From: Catellatospora sp. KI3
Lineage (GTDB): Bacteria > Actinomycetota > Actinomycetes > Mycobacteriales > Micromonosporaceae
DNA: 64,000 nt
Reading direction: 5' to 3'
Assembly: GCF_029948125.1 (NCBI RefSeq)
Contig: NZ_JASAMB010000029.1
Span: 22,781 to 86,780, forward strand
In this document: piece after piece, positions 46,458 through 55,896 of the stretch
How positions within the stretch are numbered: position 1 is the first letter of the stretch
Layout of the letters: every line of letters starts with the position of its first letter
Notes under the pieces: generated by a model
What the model was told of the DNA's origin: nothing
What the model saw: the letters and a program-made list of their open reading frames with translations, nothing else
The model's database searches: none
Position numbers and translations under genes: made by a program

Positions 46458-48410
46458 TCAGGCTCCCGCGGGCACGCGCAGGCCGGTGTTGACCGGCGTG
46501 AGGGGCAGCAGCTTGCGACCGGTCGGGCCGATCTGGATGCTGGTGTCCATCGACGGGCAGACGCCGCAGTCGAAGCACGGGGTCCAGCGGCAGTCGTCCT
46601 GCTCGTACTCGGTCAGGGCGTCCTGCCAGTCCTGCCAGAGCCAGTCCTTGTCCAGGCCCGAGTCCAGGTGGTCCCAGGGCAGCACCTCGGCCTGCTCGCG
46701 CTCGCGGGTGGTGAACCAGTCCAGGTCCACGCCGAGGCCGGGCAGCACCGCGGCGCAGGCGTCGACCCAGCGCCGGTACGAGAAGTGCTCGGTCCAGCCG
46801 TCGAAGCGGCCGCCCTGCTCCCACACCTCGCGGATGACCGCGCCGACGCGGCGGTCGCCCCGGGCCAGCAGGCCCTCGATCAGCGACGGCTCGCCGTCGT
46901 GGTACCGGAAGCCGATGGCCCGGCCCAGCGACCGGTCGGAGTTGATCTCCTGCTTGAGCGCGCGCAGCCGTCCGTCGATCACCTCGGGGCGCTCCATGGC
47001 GGCCCACTGGAACGGGGTGTGCGGCTTGGGCACGAACCCGCCGATCGACACGGTGCAGCGGATGTCCTTGGAGCCGGTCGCCTGGCGGCCCGACTTGATC
47101 ACCTCGTGCGCCAGGCGCGCGATCTGCAGCACGTCCTCGTCGGTCTCGGTCGGCAGGCCGCACATGAAGTACAGCTTCACCTGCCGCCAGCCGTTGGAGT
47201 ACGCGGTGACGACGGTGCGGATGAGGTCCTCCTCCGTCACCATCTTGTTGATCACCTTGCGGATGCGCTCGGAGCCGCCCTCGGGGGCGAACGTCAGGCC
47301 GGTGCGGCGGCCGTTGCGCGACAGCTCCTGGGCCAGGTCGATGTTGAAGGCGTCCACCCGGGTGCTGGGCAGCGACAGCGACACGTTGGTGCCGTCGTAC
47401 TGGTCGGCCAGACCCTTGCAGATGTCGCCGATCTCGGAGTGGTCGGCGCTGGACAGCGACAGCAGGCCCACCTCGTCGAAGCCGGAGAACTCCAGCCCCT
47501 CCTTCACCATCTGCCCCACGGTGGTGATCGAGCGCTCGCGCACCGGACGGGTGATCATGCCCGCCTGGCAGAACCGGCAGCCGCGGGTGCAGCCTCGGAA
47601 GATCTCGACGGCGAACCGCTCGTGCACCGTCTCGGCCAGCGGCACCAGCGGCTTCTTCGGGTACGGCCAGGCGTCCAGGTCCATCGTGGTGCGCTTGTGC
47701 ACCCGGAACGGCACACCCGGGCGGTTGGGCACCACGCGCTGGATGCGGCCGTCGGGCAGGTAGTCGACGTCGTAGAAGCGCGGCACGTACACCGACTCGG
47801 TCCTGGCCAGGCGCAGCAGCAGCTCGTCGCGGCCGCCGGGGCAGCCCTCGCTCTTCCACGCGGCCACGATGTCGGTGATCTCCAGCACCGCCTCCTCGCC
47901 GTCGCCGAGCACGGCGGCGTCGATGAAGTCGGCGATGGGCTCCGGGTTGAACGCCGCGTGCCCGCCCACGACCACGATCGGGTGCGACTCGTCGCGGTCG
48001 GCCGCCAGCAGCGGGATCCGGGCCAGGCTCAGCTCAGTCAGCATGTTGGTGTAGCCGAGCTCGGTCGCGAAGGACAGGCCGAACAGGTCGAAGTCGCCGA
48101 CGGCGCGGTGCGAGTCGACGGTGAACTGCGGCACGTCGTGCTCGCGCATCAGCTTCTCGAGGTCGGGCCAGACGGCGTAGGTGCGCTCGGCCAGGGTGTC
48201 CTCGCGCTCGTTGAGCACCTCGTACAGGATCTGCACGCCCTGGTTGGGCAGGCCCACCTCGTACGCGTCGGGGTAGGACAGCACCCAGCGCACCGTGGCC
48301 GACTCCCACGGTTTCACGACAGCGCCCAGCTCACCGCCGACGTACTGAATCGGCTTGCTGACCAGAGGCAGCAGGAGCTCAAGCTGGGGAAAGACGGAGT
48401 CGCCACGCAT
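46458..48410 (-). CDS. TIGR03960 family B12-binding-type radical SAM protein
   Basis: A 650-residue protein. The N-terminal half resembles a cobalamin-binding domain (SYPDAYEVGLPNQGVQILYE, VVGGHAAFNPEPI). The radical SAM motif is CTRGCRFCQAG at about 270-280, followed by EGGSERIRKVINK and YFMCGLPTETDED. A C-terminal Cys cluster CFDCGVC could bind a second cluster. The reaction is unknown. The ATG at 48410 is used; a TTG three codons earlier is possible. It abuts the TIGR03936 gene with a 1-bp gap, and both precede rne. Confidence 0.93.
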   Translation of the reverse strand: MRGDSVFPQLELLLPLVSKPIQYVGGELGAVVKPWESATVRWVLSYPDAYEVGLPNQGVQILYEVLNEREDTLAERTYAVWPDLEKLMREHDVPQFTVDSHRAVGDFDLFGLSFATELGYTNMLTELSLARIPLLAADRDESHPIVVVGGHAAFNPEPIADFIDAAVLGDGEEAVLEITDIVAAWKSEGCPGGRDELLLRLARTESVYVPRFYDVDYLPDGRIQRVVPNRPGVPFRVHKRTTMDLDAWPYPKKPLVPLAETVHERFAVEIFRGCTRGCRFCQAGMITRPVRERSITTVGQMVKEGLEFSGFDEVGLLSLSSADHSEIGDICKGLADQYDGTNVSLSLPSTRVDAFNIDLAQELSRNGRRTGLTFAPEGGSERIRKVINKMVTEEDLIRTVVTAYSNGWRQVKLYFMCGLPTETDEDVLQIARLAHEVIKSGRQATGSKDIRCTVSIGGFVPKPHTPFQWAAMERPEVIDGRLRALKQEINSDRSLGRAIGFRYHDGEPSLIEGLLARGDRRVGAVIREVWEQGGRFDGWTEHFSYRRWVDACAAVLPGLGVDLDWFTTREREQAEVLPWDHLDSGLDKDWLWQDWQDALTEYEQDDCRWTPCFDCGVCPSMDTSIQIGPTGRKLLPLTPVNTGLRVPAGA

Positions 48411-48430
48411 GGGTATCAAGGGTACGCGCT

Positions 48431-48456
48431 CGCCCGGGGCCGGCCGACCCCGGGCG
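48431..48456 (-). terminator. Hairpin after the acyltransferase gene
   Basis: Perfect 9-bp stem CGCCCGGGG with its complement around an 8-nt loop, 9 bp past the acyltransferase stop and 20 bp before the radical SAM start. Confidence 0.65.
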
Positions 48457-48465
48457 ATATAAAGC

Positions 48466-49164
48466 CTACTGTCCGGTTTGTTCCTCGGTGGACTGCCGCT
48501 TGGGCGCGTACTTGGCGACGTACTCCTGGCCGGTCAGGCCCTGGATCGCCATCATCACGGTGTCGGTTATCTCACGTGCCGCAGTGCTCGCCGACTCGGC
48601 GTCGCGCCACGCGCCGACCTCGATGGGCTTGCCGAACTTGATGGTGACGTCGGTCGCGCGCAGGTTGGGCAGCGCCTGGCCGATGGGCTGGACCCGCTCG
48701 GTGCCGATGGTGCCCACCGGGATGATCGGCACGTCGGCGGCCAGGGCCAGCCGGGCGACGCCGGTGCGGCCGCGGTAGAGGCGCCCGTCCGGGGAGCGGG
48801 TGCCCTCCGGGTAGACGGCGACCAGGCCGCCCTCCTGCAGCACCGGGATCGCGGCGTCGAACGCGCTCAGCGCGGCCCGCCCGCCGGAGCGGTGCACCGG
48901 GATCGCGCCCAGGCCGCCCATCAGGTTGCGGAAGAACACGCCGCTCAGGCCCGTACCCGTGAAGTAGTCCTCCTTCGCCCAGAAGGAGATGTGCCGCGGC
49001 ACCGCCGAGCCGAGGAAGAACTCGTCGGCGACGGAGAGGTGGTTGCCCGCGAAGATGGCACCGCCCGTGGCGGGGATATGCTCCTGCCCCTCGATCCGCG
49101 GCCGCCAGGCCAGCTTGACCGCGGGCGCCACAGTCCACAATCCGACCGTATAGAGCACCGGCAC
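48466..49164 (-). CDS. 1-acyl-sn-glycerol-3-phosphate acyltransferase family protein
   Basis: A 232-residue PlsC-family acyltransferase. The catalytic motif reads NHLSVADEF (NHxxxxD), and the phosphate-binding motif YPEGTRSPDGRL (EGTR) is intact. It presumably acylates lysophosphatidic acid or a related lipid at the membrane; the first hydrophobic stretch (VLYTVGLWTVAPAVKLAW) may associate with membrane. The GTG at 49164 is chosen because GGAGG sits 7 nt upstream; an earlier in-frame start at 49233 lacks such support. Confidence 0.92.
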   Translation of the reverse strand: MPVLYTVGLWTVAPAVKLAWRPRIEGQEHIPATGGAIFAGNHLSVADEFFLGSAVPRHISFWAKEDYFTGTGLSGVFFRNLMGGLGAIPVHRSGGRAALSAFDAAIPVLQEGGLVAVYPEGTRSPDGRLYRGRTGVARLALAADVPIIPVGTIGTERVQPIGQALPNLRATDVTIKFGKPIEVGAWRDAESASTAAREITDTVMMAIQGLTGQEYVAKYAPKRQSTEEQTGQ

Positions 49165-49278
49165 TTTCTGCCTCCATAGGGTATGAGCTCGCCGGGCGAT
49201 GAACTTACCGTAGTCCCCTGAACAGGCCCACACCGCCGCAACGCGTCAGCCGCGTCGCCCACGCTCTGGGATGCGAAA

Positions 49279-49310
49279 GGCCGGCACGGCGACGTCGCGC
49301 CGCACCGGCC
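49279..49310 (-). terminator. Imperfect hairpin after the LppX-like gene
   Basis: GGCCGG pairs with CCGGCC and CGGCG with CGCCG, separated by a CA/CA internal loop, 22 bp past the stop. Confidence 0.55.
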
Positions 49311-49332
49311 CAGGGCGATCTGGACCGCCGGA

Positions 49333-50055
49333 CTACTTCATCAGCGCGCCGAGGTCGAACACGTCCGCCTCAGCCGGAGCCTTCAGCTCGTCGAACTTGG
49401 CACCGAAGTCGGTGAAGTCGATCTGGCCCTCGCCGGCCGGGCCGGCCAGGCGCAGCGGGTACGGCTCGCCGGTGGTGGCCACGTACAGGCTGCCCTTCTC
49501 GGCGCCCTCGGTCAGCGCGATCGCCGAGGCGCCGTTGATGGTCTCGACCTTGCCCTTGCCGATGGTGCCCTCAGGCTTGAGCAGCTCGTTCACGTCAGCG
49601 ATCTTGAAGAAGTCGCCGAACTCCTTGTTGTCGGCGGGCACCTTGATCCACTTGGTGCCGACCAGCTTGCCCAGCGCCGCGCCCTGCTCGCCCATCTGCG
49701 AGGTCCAGAACGCCTCGTCGGCCTTGAAGTACGTCGCCCCGCCCACCGACAGCAGGTCGATCGAGGCGCCGCCCATGGTGATGGTGCCGACGATGTCCTT
49801 GCCCGCGACGCGGATGTCGAGCTTCATCTTGTTCTCGGTCATCTCGCCCTTGATCCGGTACGAGCCGGCCTTGCCCAGGGCGTCCTTGGCCTTGGTCAGG
49901 ATCTCGGTCGCCTCGAGCGCCTCAACGCCGTTGCCCGCGGGGGCGACGGAGGTGGCCGCGGACGCGGCGGGCTTCGCACCGTCCGTGTCGTTGCAGCCGG
50001 CGAGCAGCACGCCCGCCAGGGCGATCGGGGCAGCGAGAAGCAGCGCTCTGCGCAT
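49333..50055 (-). CDS. LppX/LprAFG family lipoprotein
   Basis: A 240-residue lipoprotein. Lipobox LAGC (Cys at about 21), followed by a domain with LGKAGSYRIKGEMTENKMKLDI and IVGTITMGGASIDLLSVGGATYFKADEAFW, typical of the LppX_LprAFG fold, a half-barrel with a lipid-binding pocket. Mycobacterial members ferry lipids or glycolipids across the envelope. The ATG at 50055 follows GGAGGAACC. A TACGAT box at 50115-50110 is the likely -10. Adjacent to ileS but separately transcribed. Confidence 0.85.
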   Translation of the reverse strand: MRRALLLAAPIALAGVLLAGCNDTDGAKPAASAATSVAPAGNGVEALEATEILTKAKDALGKAGSYRIKGEMTENKMKLDIRVAGKDIVGTITMGGASIDLLSVGGATYFKADEAFWTSQMGEQGAALGKLVGTKWIKVPADNKEFGDFFKIADVNELLKPEGTIGKGKVETINGASAIALTEGAEKGSLYVATTGEPYPLRLAGPAGEGQIDFTDFGAKFDELKAPAEADVFDLGALMK

Positions 50056-50162
50056 GATGCGGGTTCCTCCAGACAGGCTGACGCCCCGGTTCCGGGGCGG
50101 ACGCCCGTGATCGTAGAGCACACCCGCCACCAGGACTAACCGCGTTACCGCAGCGTGCACGG

Positions 50163-50195
50163 CACGGGGCCGGGGATGACATCCCCGGCCCCGTG
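50163..50195 (-). terminator. Hairpin terminator of ileS
   Basis: Perfect 16-bp stem CACGGGGCCGGGGATG with its complement around one base, about 50 bp past the ileS stop; no U-tract. Confidence 0.8.
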
Positions 50196-50245
50196 AATAT
50201 CCCCTGCTCCGCGGCCTGTCGGTCGCGTTCCGGAGATATCGGTCA

Positions 50246-53200
50246 CTATCCGCGGCGGGCCACGGCCACCGTGACCTGCTCGCCGTCGCCGACCTCACCG
50301 GTGAAGCCGCCCTCGACCGCGCCGAAGTCGACCTCGTCGGCCAGCGTCTCGCCGGCCACGAACTCCCGGTGCGCGGTCACCGCGGCGACCACCTCCGGCG
50401 AGGCGGCCACGGTCACCGCGATCCGGTCGGTGATGTCCAGGTCCGCCTCGCGGCGGGCCTGCTGCACCGCCCGCACCACGTCGCGGGCCAGGCCCTCGGC
50501 GTGCAGCTCGGGCGTCACGGCGGTGTCCAGCACCACCACGCCCGCGTCGGCGGGCAGCGGCGCCGAGTGCTCGGCGTCGGCGGCGACCAGCTTCAGCTCG
50601 TACTCCCCCTCCTGCAGGGTGACCCCGGCGGCGACCGGGGCGCCGTCGACCAGCGACCACTCCCCCGCCTTGACCGCCTTGATCACCTGCTGCACCGAGC
50701 CGCCCACGCGCGGCCCGAGCACCCGCGGCACCACGGTGAGCACCTGCTCGCAGTGGCCGGTCAGGTCGTCGGAGAGCACCACCTGCTTGACGTTGACCTC
50801 GTCGGCCACCAGGTCGGCGAAGTCGCGCAGGCCGGAGGCGTCCGCGGTGGCCACGGTCAGCGTGGCCAGCGGCAGCCGCACCCGCAGGCCCTTGGCCTTG
50901 CGCAGCGACAGCGCCGCCGAGCACACCTCGCGCACCCGGTCCATCGTCGCCACCAGGCCGTGGTCGGCCGGGAACGACGCCGCGGACGGCCAGTCGGCCA
51001 GGTGCACCGAGCGCCCGCCGGTCAGGCCGCGCCAGATCTCCTCGGCCGTCAGCGGCGCCAGCGGCGCGACCACCCGGGCCACCGTCTCCAGCACCGTGTA
51101 CAGGGTGTCGAAGGCGTCGGCGTCGGCCGCCCAGAACCGGTCCCGGCTGCGGCGCACGTACCAGTTGGTGAGCGCGTCGAGGTAGGCGCGCACGGTGGTG
51201 CACGCCGCCGACAGGTCGTAGGCGTCCATCTGGACGCCGACCGTCTCCACCAGCTCGCCGGTCTTGGCCAGGATGTAGCGGTCCAGCACGTTCGTCGAGT
51301 CGGTGCGGGTCCGCGCGGTGTGGCCGCCCGCGTTGGCGTACAGGGTGAAGAAGTAGTACACGTTCCACAGCGGCAGCAGCACCTGGCGCACCGAGTCGCG
51401 GATGCCCGACTCGTTGACGGCCATGTCGCCGCCGCGCAGCACCGGGGAGCTCATCAGCATCCAGCGCATCGCGTCGGCGCCGTACCGGTCGAACATCTCG
51501 TAGACGTCGGGGTAGTTGCGCAGGCTCTTGGACATCTTGCGGCCGTCGGAGCCCTGCAGGATGCCGTGGCTGACGCAGCTGCGGAACGCCGGCCGGTCGA
51601 ACAGCGCCGTGGCCAGCACGTGCATGGTGTAGAACCAGCCGCGCGTCTGCCCGATGTACTCGACGATGAAGTCGCCCGGGTAGTGGTTCTCGAACCACTC
51701 GGTGTTCTCGAACGGGTAGTGCACCTGCGCGAACGGCATCGAGCCCGACTCGAACCAGCAGTCCAGCACCTCCGGCACCCGGCGCATGGTGGCCCGGCCC
51801 GTCGGGTCGTCCGGGTTCGGCCGGGTCAGCTCGTCCACGTACGGCCGGTGCAGGTCGGTGACCTTGACGCCGAAGTCCTCCTCCAGCTGCGCCAGCGAGC
51901 CGTACACGTCCACGCGCGGGTACGCCGGGTCGTCGGAGACCCACACCGGGATCGGCGAGCCCCAGAACCGGTTCCGGCTGATCGACCAGTCGCGGGCGTT
52001 GGCCAGCCACTTGCCGAACGAGCCGTCCTTGACGTGCTCCGGCGTCCAGCTGATCTGCTGGTTGAGCTCCACCATCCGGTCCCGGAACGCGGTCACCTTC
52101 ACGAACCAGCTCGACACCGCCTTGTAGACCAGCGGGGTGTCGCAGCGCCAGCAGTGCGGGTACGAGTGCGTGTAGGTCTCGTGCCGCAGCACCATGCCGC
52201 GGTCCTTCAGCTCGCGGATGACCGCCTTGTTCGTCTCGAACACCTGCTGGCCCTCGTACGGCGGCACCAGCGCGGTGAAGCGCGCCCGCTCGTCGACGGT
52301 CACCACGGTCGGGATCCCGGCCGCCAGGCAGGTGTTCTGGTCGTCCTCACCGAACGCCGGGGCCAGGTGCACCACCCCGGTGCCGTCCTCGACCGTGACG
52401 AACTCCGCGCCCAGCACCTGGAACGCGTTGTCGCCCGCGTGGTTCACCAGGTACGGGAACAGCGGCGCGTACCTGCGCCCGACCAGGTCGGCGCCCTTGA
52501 CGGTGCCGGTCCGCTCGTACCCCTCCAGCTCCTTGGCGTAGTAGTCCAGCCGCGCCGCGCCCAGGACCAGCTTCTCGCCGTCCTTCTCCAGCACCGCGTA
52601 GTCGATGTCCGGCCCGACGGCCAGCGCCAGGTTGCTCGGCAGCGTCCACGGGGTCGTGGTCCAGACGGCGACCTTCTCGCCGGTCTCCAGCTGGAACTTC
52701 ACCGCCAGGGTGGGGTCCTGCCGGTCCTTGTACACGTCGTCCATGCGGGTCTCGGTGTTCGACAGCGGCGTCTCGCACCGCCAGCAGTACGCCAGCACCC
52801 GGAAGCCCTCGTAGACCAGGCCCTTGTCGTACAGGGTCTTGAAGGCCCACATGACCGATTCCATGTAGTCCAGGTCGAGGGTCTTGTAGTCGTTGGCGAA
52901 GTCGACCCAGCGCGCCTGGCGGGTGACGTAGCGCTCCCACTCGTTGGTGTAGCGCAGCACCGAGCTGCGGCAGGCGTCGTTGAACTGGGCCACGCCCATC
53001 TCGACGATCTCGGCCTTGGTGGTGATCCCCAGCTGCTTCTCCGCCTCCACCTCGGCCGGCATGCCGTGGGTGTCCCAGCCGAACCGGCGCTCGACCCGCT
53101 TGCCGCGCATCGTCTGGTAGCGCGGCACCACGTCCTTGACGTAGCCGGTCAGCAGGTGGCCGTAGTGCGGCAGGCCGTTGGCGAACGGCGGGCCGTCGTA

Positions 53201-53365
53201 GAAGACGAACTCGTTCGACCCGTTGGCACCGGCGTCGCGCTGCTCCACGCTCGCGCTGAACGTCTTGTCGGCGCCCCAGTAGTCCAGCACGCGCCGCTCC
53301 AGCGCGGGCAGGTCGGGGCTTGCGGACACGCCGTCGGCGGCGGCCTCGTGCAGTGGGTAGGCCAT
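50246..53365 (-). CDS. ileS: Isoleucine--tRNA ligase
   Basis: A 1039-residue class I synthetase of the eukaryotic-like (type 2) length. HIGH-type motif HYGHLLTG near the N-terminus, KMSKSLRN in the middle, and a large editing domain between them. The C-terminal anticodon-binding and extra domain are complete. SD-like GAGGAGC lies 5 nt before the ATG and is sequestered by the upstream T-box structure, so translation should depend on uncharged tRNA-Ile. Type 2 IleRS is often less sensitive to mupirocin, a family-level note, not something shown here. Confidence 0.98.
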   Translation of the reverse strand: MAYPLHEAAADGVSASPDLPALERRVLDYWGADKTFSASVEQRDAGANGSNEFVFYDGPPFANGLPHYGHLLTGYVKDVVPRYQTMRGKRVERRFGWDTHGMPAEVEAEKQLGITTKAEIVEMGVAQFNDACRSSVLRYTNEWERYVTRQARWVDFANDYKTLDLDYMESVMWAFKTLYDKGLVYEGFRVLAYCWRCETPLSNTETRMDDVYKDRQDPTLAVKFQLETGEKVAVWTTTPWTLPSNLALAVGPDIDYAVLEKDGEKLVLGAARLDYYAKELEGYERTGTVKGADLVGRRYAPLFPYLVNHAGDNAFQVLGAEFVTVEDGTGVVHLAPAFGEDDQNTCLAAGIPTVVTVDERARFTALVPPYEGQQVFETNKAVIRELKDRGMVLRHETYTHSYPHCWRCDTPLVYKAVSSWFVKVTAFRDRMVELNQQISWTPEHVKDGSFGKWLANARDWSISRNRFWGSPIPVWVSDDPAYPRVDVYGSLAQLEEDFGVKVTDLHRPYVDELTRPNPDDPTGRATMRRVPEVLDCWFESGSMPFAQVHYPFENTEWFENHYPGDFIVEYIGQTRGWFYTMHVLATALFDRPAFRSCVSHGILQGSDGRKMSKSLRNYPDVYEMFDRYGADAMRWMLMSSPVLRGGDMAVNESGIRDSVRQVLLPLWNVYYFFTLYANAGGHTARTRTDSTNVLDRYILAKTGELVETVGVQMDAYDLSAACTTVRAYLDALTNWYVRRSRDRFWAADADAFDTLYTVLETVARVVAPLAPLTAEEIWRGLTGGRSVHLADWPSAASFPADHGLVATMDRVREVCSAALSLRKAKGLRVRLPLATLTVATADASGLRDFADLVADEVNVKQVVLSDDLTGHCEQVLTVVPRVLGPRVGGSVQQVIKAVKAGEWSLVDGAPVAAGVTLQEGEYELKLVAADAEHSAPLPADAGVVVLDTAVTPELHAEGLARDVVRAVQQARREADLDITDRIAVTVAASPEVVAAVTAHREFVAGETLADEVDFGAVEGGFTGEVGDGEQVTVAVARRG

Positions 53366-53369
53366 CGCG

Positions 53370-53580
53370 GGCTCCTCGTCACACTCGTCACTGATGCGTA
53401 CTCAGTGCGAGGACGAGCCTTGTGGGCCCGCGGTACCACCTCGCTTGCCCGTGCCAGGGTGCGCACGGGCCGCTCGTTCGGCTGTGACGGGCCGTACCCG
53501 TCCGGTTCTACTGAGACCCGGTCACCCGGGTCCGTTCTTCCGGAGGCTCACCGGTGATGGCCGGGTCGATGCCTGTGCGT
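53370..53580 (-). promoter_or_regulatory. T-box riboswitch of ileS (AUC specifier, translational type)
   Basis: On the minus strand the leader carries the T-box core TGGTACCGCG (53438-53429), which pairs with the tRNA NCCA end. Upstream is a short stem I with GCCATCACCGGTGAGCCTCC, placing the isoleucine codon ATC (53558-53556) in the specifier loop, as in mycobacterial ileS T-boxes. Downstream, CTCGTC (53417-53412) can pair with GACGAG (53380-53375), which overlaps the GAGGAGC ribosome site, so control is at translation initiation. Confidence 0.93.
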
Positions 53581-53610
53581 CCAGATTACCGCCGCCCCAC
53601 GCGCCCCGGT

Positions 53611-54777
53611 CTACCGGGTTTCCGCGCGTCGCCTGTCCCGCTCGATCTCCCGGTATGGCTCCCGCATCGGCTTGCGCACCGCGTCCATCGAGGCCAGATG
53701 CGCCTCCTTCGCGACCCCGTCGATCAGGTACACCCGCGTCGCGGCGTTCCCTCGCGCCCGGACCAGCCCGTTCTTGACCAGCGCCTGTACATCGCGGATG
53801 GCCTGGTCCCGGGTGAGGTTCTCGTCACCCTGGTAGGTCGTGCGCCGCATCTCGCCCAGCGCGGCCGCGTACAGCGCCGACACCACCCGCTCCGGCAGTC
53901 CGCGCTCCGCGGCGACCTGCTCCAGTTCACGCCACAGCCGCGCCGAGTAGTCCACCCGCCGCTGCACCAGCTGCGCCTGCTTGTGGTGCGCGGTCAACGC
54001 GAACCGCAGCCACGGACGCGCGTCCCGCTCCGGCTGGAAGGAACCGCCCTGCGTCTCCTGAAGTGCCTGGTAGTACTGCACCGTGTGCACCTGGTCGCCG
54101 AGCCACTGCTCGATCGAGGAGAACTCCGGAGCGAGCACTCCGTCCCGGGCGAGCACCAAGGTGTGCAGGCAGCGCCCCATCCGTCCGTTGCCGTCACGCC
54201 ACGGATGGACGCAGACCAGGTTCAGGTGGGCCATCGCCGCTCTCACCAGGGCGGGTTGGCCGAGATCGCCCTCGTTCAGCCACTCCACCAGTTCCCGCAT
54301 CAGTCCGGGGACCTGGTCGGCGTCGGGACCGATGTAGGCGGGTTCGAGCGGGTCGCTGCCCGTCACGTAGATGCCGCCGGCGCGGTACCGGCCCGGCCAT
54401 TTCGGCATGTTGTATTTGAGGATCATGAAGTGAAGGCTCGACAGCAGCATCTCTCCGTGCGAGAAGTTGGCCATCAGCGGTGTCTGCTGCACAAAGGTCA
54501 TGGCATCGCGGTAACCCAGGATCGCCGCCTGGGTCTGCGCGTCGACCTCGGCCGAGAGCGTCTGCCCTTCGACCGCCGCCCGGGCATCGGACATGCTGAC
54601 CGTGATCTGCTCGATCGTGTTGGAGCCCTGCACTGCCGCTGCGAACAGTTCCCGCCGGAGCTGTCCCGTCCAGTGCGGCCGGGCACGCACGTGCAGCTGG
54701 AGGTCGCGGCGCATCTGCTCGATCTCGCCGAGCACACTCAGATCGTCATCGTCCAGCTTCGGCGTCTGCAGCAGCAT
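53611..54777 (-). CDS. Fic family protein with inhibitory motif and C-terminal winged helix
   Basis: A 388-residue Fic protein, which transfers AMP or another phosphate-containing group to protein hydroxyls. The active loop HPWRDGNGRMGR is complete at residues 191-202. An N-terminal SNTIEQ (52-57) fits the (S/T)xxxE inhibitory helix, whose Glu blocks ATP binding in cis, so the enzyme is probably held off. A C-terminal winged-helix-like part (about 310-375, LTRDQAIRDVQALVKNGLV) suggests DNA binding. The ATG is 6 nt after a TAGCAT -10 box that lies within a perfect palindrome. No adjacent toxin-antitoxin partner is seen. Confidence 0.92.
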   Translation of the reverse strand: MLLQTPKLDDDDLSVLGEIEQMRRDLQLHVRARPHWTGQLRRELFAAAVQGSNTIEQITVSMSDARAAVEGQTLSAEVDAQTQAAILGYRDAMTFVQQTPLMANFSHGEMLLSSLHFMILKYNMPKWPGRYRAGGIYVTGSDPLEPAYIGPDADQVPGLMRELVEWLNEGDLGQPALVRAAMAHLNLVCVHPWRDGNGRMGRCLHTLVLARDGVLAPEFSSIEQWLGDQVHTVQYYQALQETQGGSFQPERDARPWLRFALTAHHKQAQLVQRRVDYSARLWRELEQVAAERGLPERVVSALYAAALGEMRRTTYQGDENLTRDQAIRDVQALVKNGLVRARGNAATRVYLIDGVAKEAHLASMDAVRKPMREPYREIERDRRRAETR

Positions 54778-54805
54778 TATGCGATGCTACTACTTCTGTA
54801 GCATC
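54778..54805 (-). promoter_or_regulatory. Palindromic operator covering the fic -10 box
   Basis: GATGCTAC-N7-GTAGCATC (54783-54805), a perfect 8-bp palindrome. On the minus strand TAGCAT (54789-54784) is the -10 box, 6 nt before the ATG at 54777. A bound protein would block RNA polymerase directly. Confidence 0.75.
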
Positions 54806-55105
54806 CTCGCATGCCCTTGCCCAGCCGCGCGGACCTGTTAAATCTTTGCCCCGGCGGGCTCGGAGTGCGGTTGGTCCCCCAGCGCGGGAATCGGACACCA
54901 GACCCGTTCCTCCACTGTGTACGGCATCCCGCCAGCGCGTACGTGAGTGAGCTGATTCGCTGCACAAGTGGGCTGACCGTTCGGTGAGCGTGGATGCTAC
55001 CCAACGGTCTAGTGACCGCACCGGCCCGAGCGGCCATCATGTCCGGTGTTCGCATCCGCTGCCAAAGCAGCTCGCGGACACATAGGACACAACGAGAGGC
55101 ACGAA
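54806..55105. other. Intergenic region between fic and the PASTA gene
   Basis: No credible gene. It holds one extra GATGCTAC half-site (54993-55000) identical to an arm of the fic operator, and CGGTC-TAGT-GACCG (55005-55018), a small palindrome about 90 bp before the PASTA gene. A stretch near 54880-54920 looks superficially tRNA-like on the minus strand but does not fold as a tRNA. Confidence 0.5.
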
Positions 55106-55735
55106 GTGTCAGACTCCGACTACACCACCCCCGACGAGCCGGCTTCGACGCCGAAGCCCGCCGACGAAGGCGCGGCCGACCCCAAGCCCGCCACCCCGCC
55201 GCCCGCTCCGGCCGACGACAAGGACGGCGACGAGGACAAGGACGGCAAGGACGACGACAACAACGGCGGGCGCAAGCGCTGGCTGCTGCTGCTCCTGCTG
55301 CTCCTGCTCATCCTGCTCCTGCTGCTCTGCGGCGGCTTCGCGTACATGAAGTGGTGGAAGAAGAGCGACGACCCGAACAACACCTCGGGCACCGCTTCGC
55401 CTTCGGCTGTCGTCGCCACCACCGCCGCCGCGACCAGCCCGTCGCCGGCCGCGCCGTCGCCCAGCCCCACCGCCGCGCCGTCCCCGAGCCCGAGCCCGGC
55501 GGCGCCGGTGCTCGTCGCCGTGCCGAACGTGGTCGGCAAGAAGGCCGCCGAGGCGGAGAAGATCCTGGCGGCCGCGGGCTTCACCAACGTGAAGTTCGTC
55601 GGTGACGACGGCAAGGAGCTGACCCTGCTGGTCAGCTGGAAGGTCACCAAGCAGACCCCGGCGGCCGGCGAGAAGGTCGCCGCCGACACCGAGATCGTGC
55701 TGACCTGCACCTCGGTCAGCAACGGCAAGGGCTGA
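55106..55735 (+). CDS. PASTA domain membrane protein
   Basis: A 209-residue bitopic protein. The N-terminal 55 residues are highly acidic with Pro (DDKDGDEDKDGKDDDN), then a strikingly pure Leu membrane helix (about 58-75), a Ser/Thr/Pro/Ala linker, and one C-terminal PASTA domain beginning VAVPNVVGKKAAEAEKILAAAGF. PASTA domains bind muropeptides in cell-wall kinases and PBPs; this protein has no kinase. The GTG at 55106 is used, with GAGAGG upstream. A single extracytoplasmic PASTA on a leucine helix suggests an envelope scaffold or sensor. Confidence 0.85.
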   Translation: MSDSDYTTPDEPASTPKPADEGAADPKPATPPPAPADDKDGDEDKDGKDDDNNGGRKRWLLLLLLLLLILLLLLCGGFAYMKWWKKSDDPNNTSGTASPSAVVATTAAATSPSPAAPSPSPTAAPSPSPSPAAPVLVAVPNVVGKKAAEAEKILAAAGFTNVKFVGDDGKELTLLVSWKVTKQTPAAGEKVAADTEIVLTCTSVSNGKG

Positions 55736-55758
55736 CGCCTTCGCCCCACGCACACGCC

Positions 55759-55791
55759 TTCGGCCGCCACCGCACTGCGGTGGCGGCCGAA
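55759..55791. terminator. Bidirectional terminator between the PASTA gene and ndk
   Basis: Perfect 16-bp stem TTCGGCCGCCACCGCA with its complement around one base, between the convergent genes. Confidence 0.85.
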
Positions 55792-55896
55792 TCCGTTCCG
55801 CCCCTCGCCGGTCAGGCCGAGGCCGTCCGGGGTCAGCGCCGAGGCACCGCGGTACGCGTAGGTGGCTGTCGGCATGGCGGCCACCGTAGGCGCCGG

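Noticed and set aside
50369..53557. 1062-codon plus-strand open frame
   Set aside because: Entirely antisense to ileS and its T-box; shadow frame.
54870..54930. tRNA-like stretch on the minus strand (TGTCCGATTCCCGC and GGGGGACCA)
   Set aside because: No 5-bp T stem with a 7-nt loop, no acceptor stem and no anticodon arm can be formed; only GCGGGA/TCCCGC pairing is seen.
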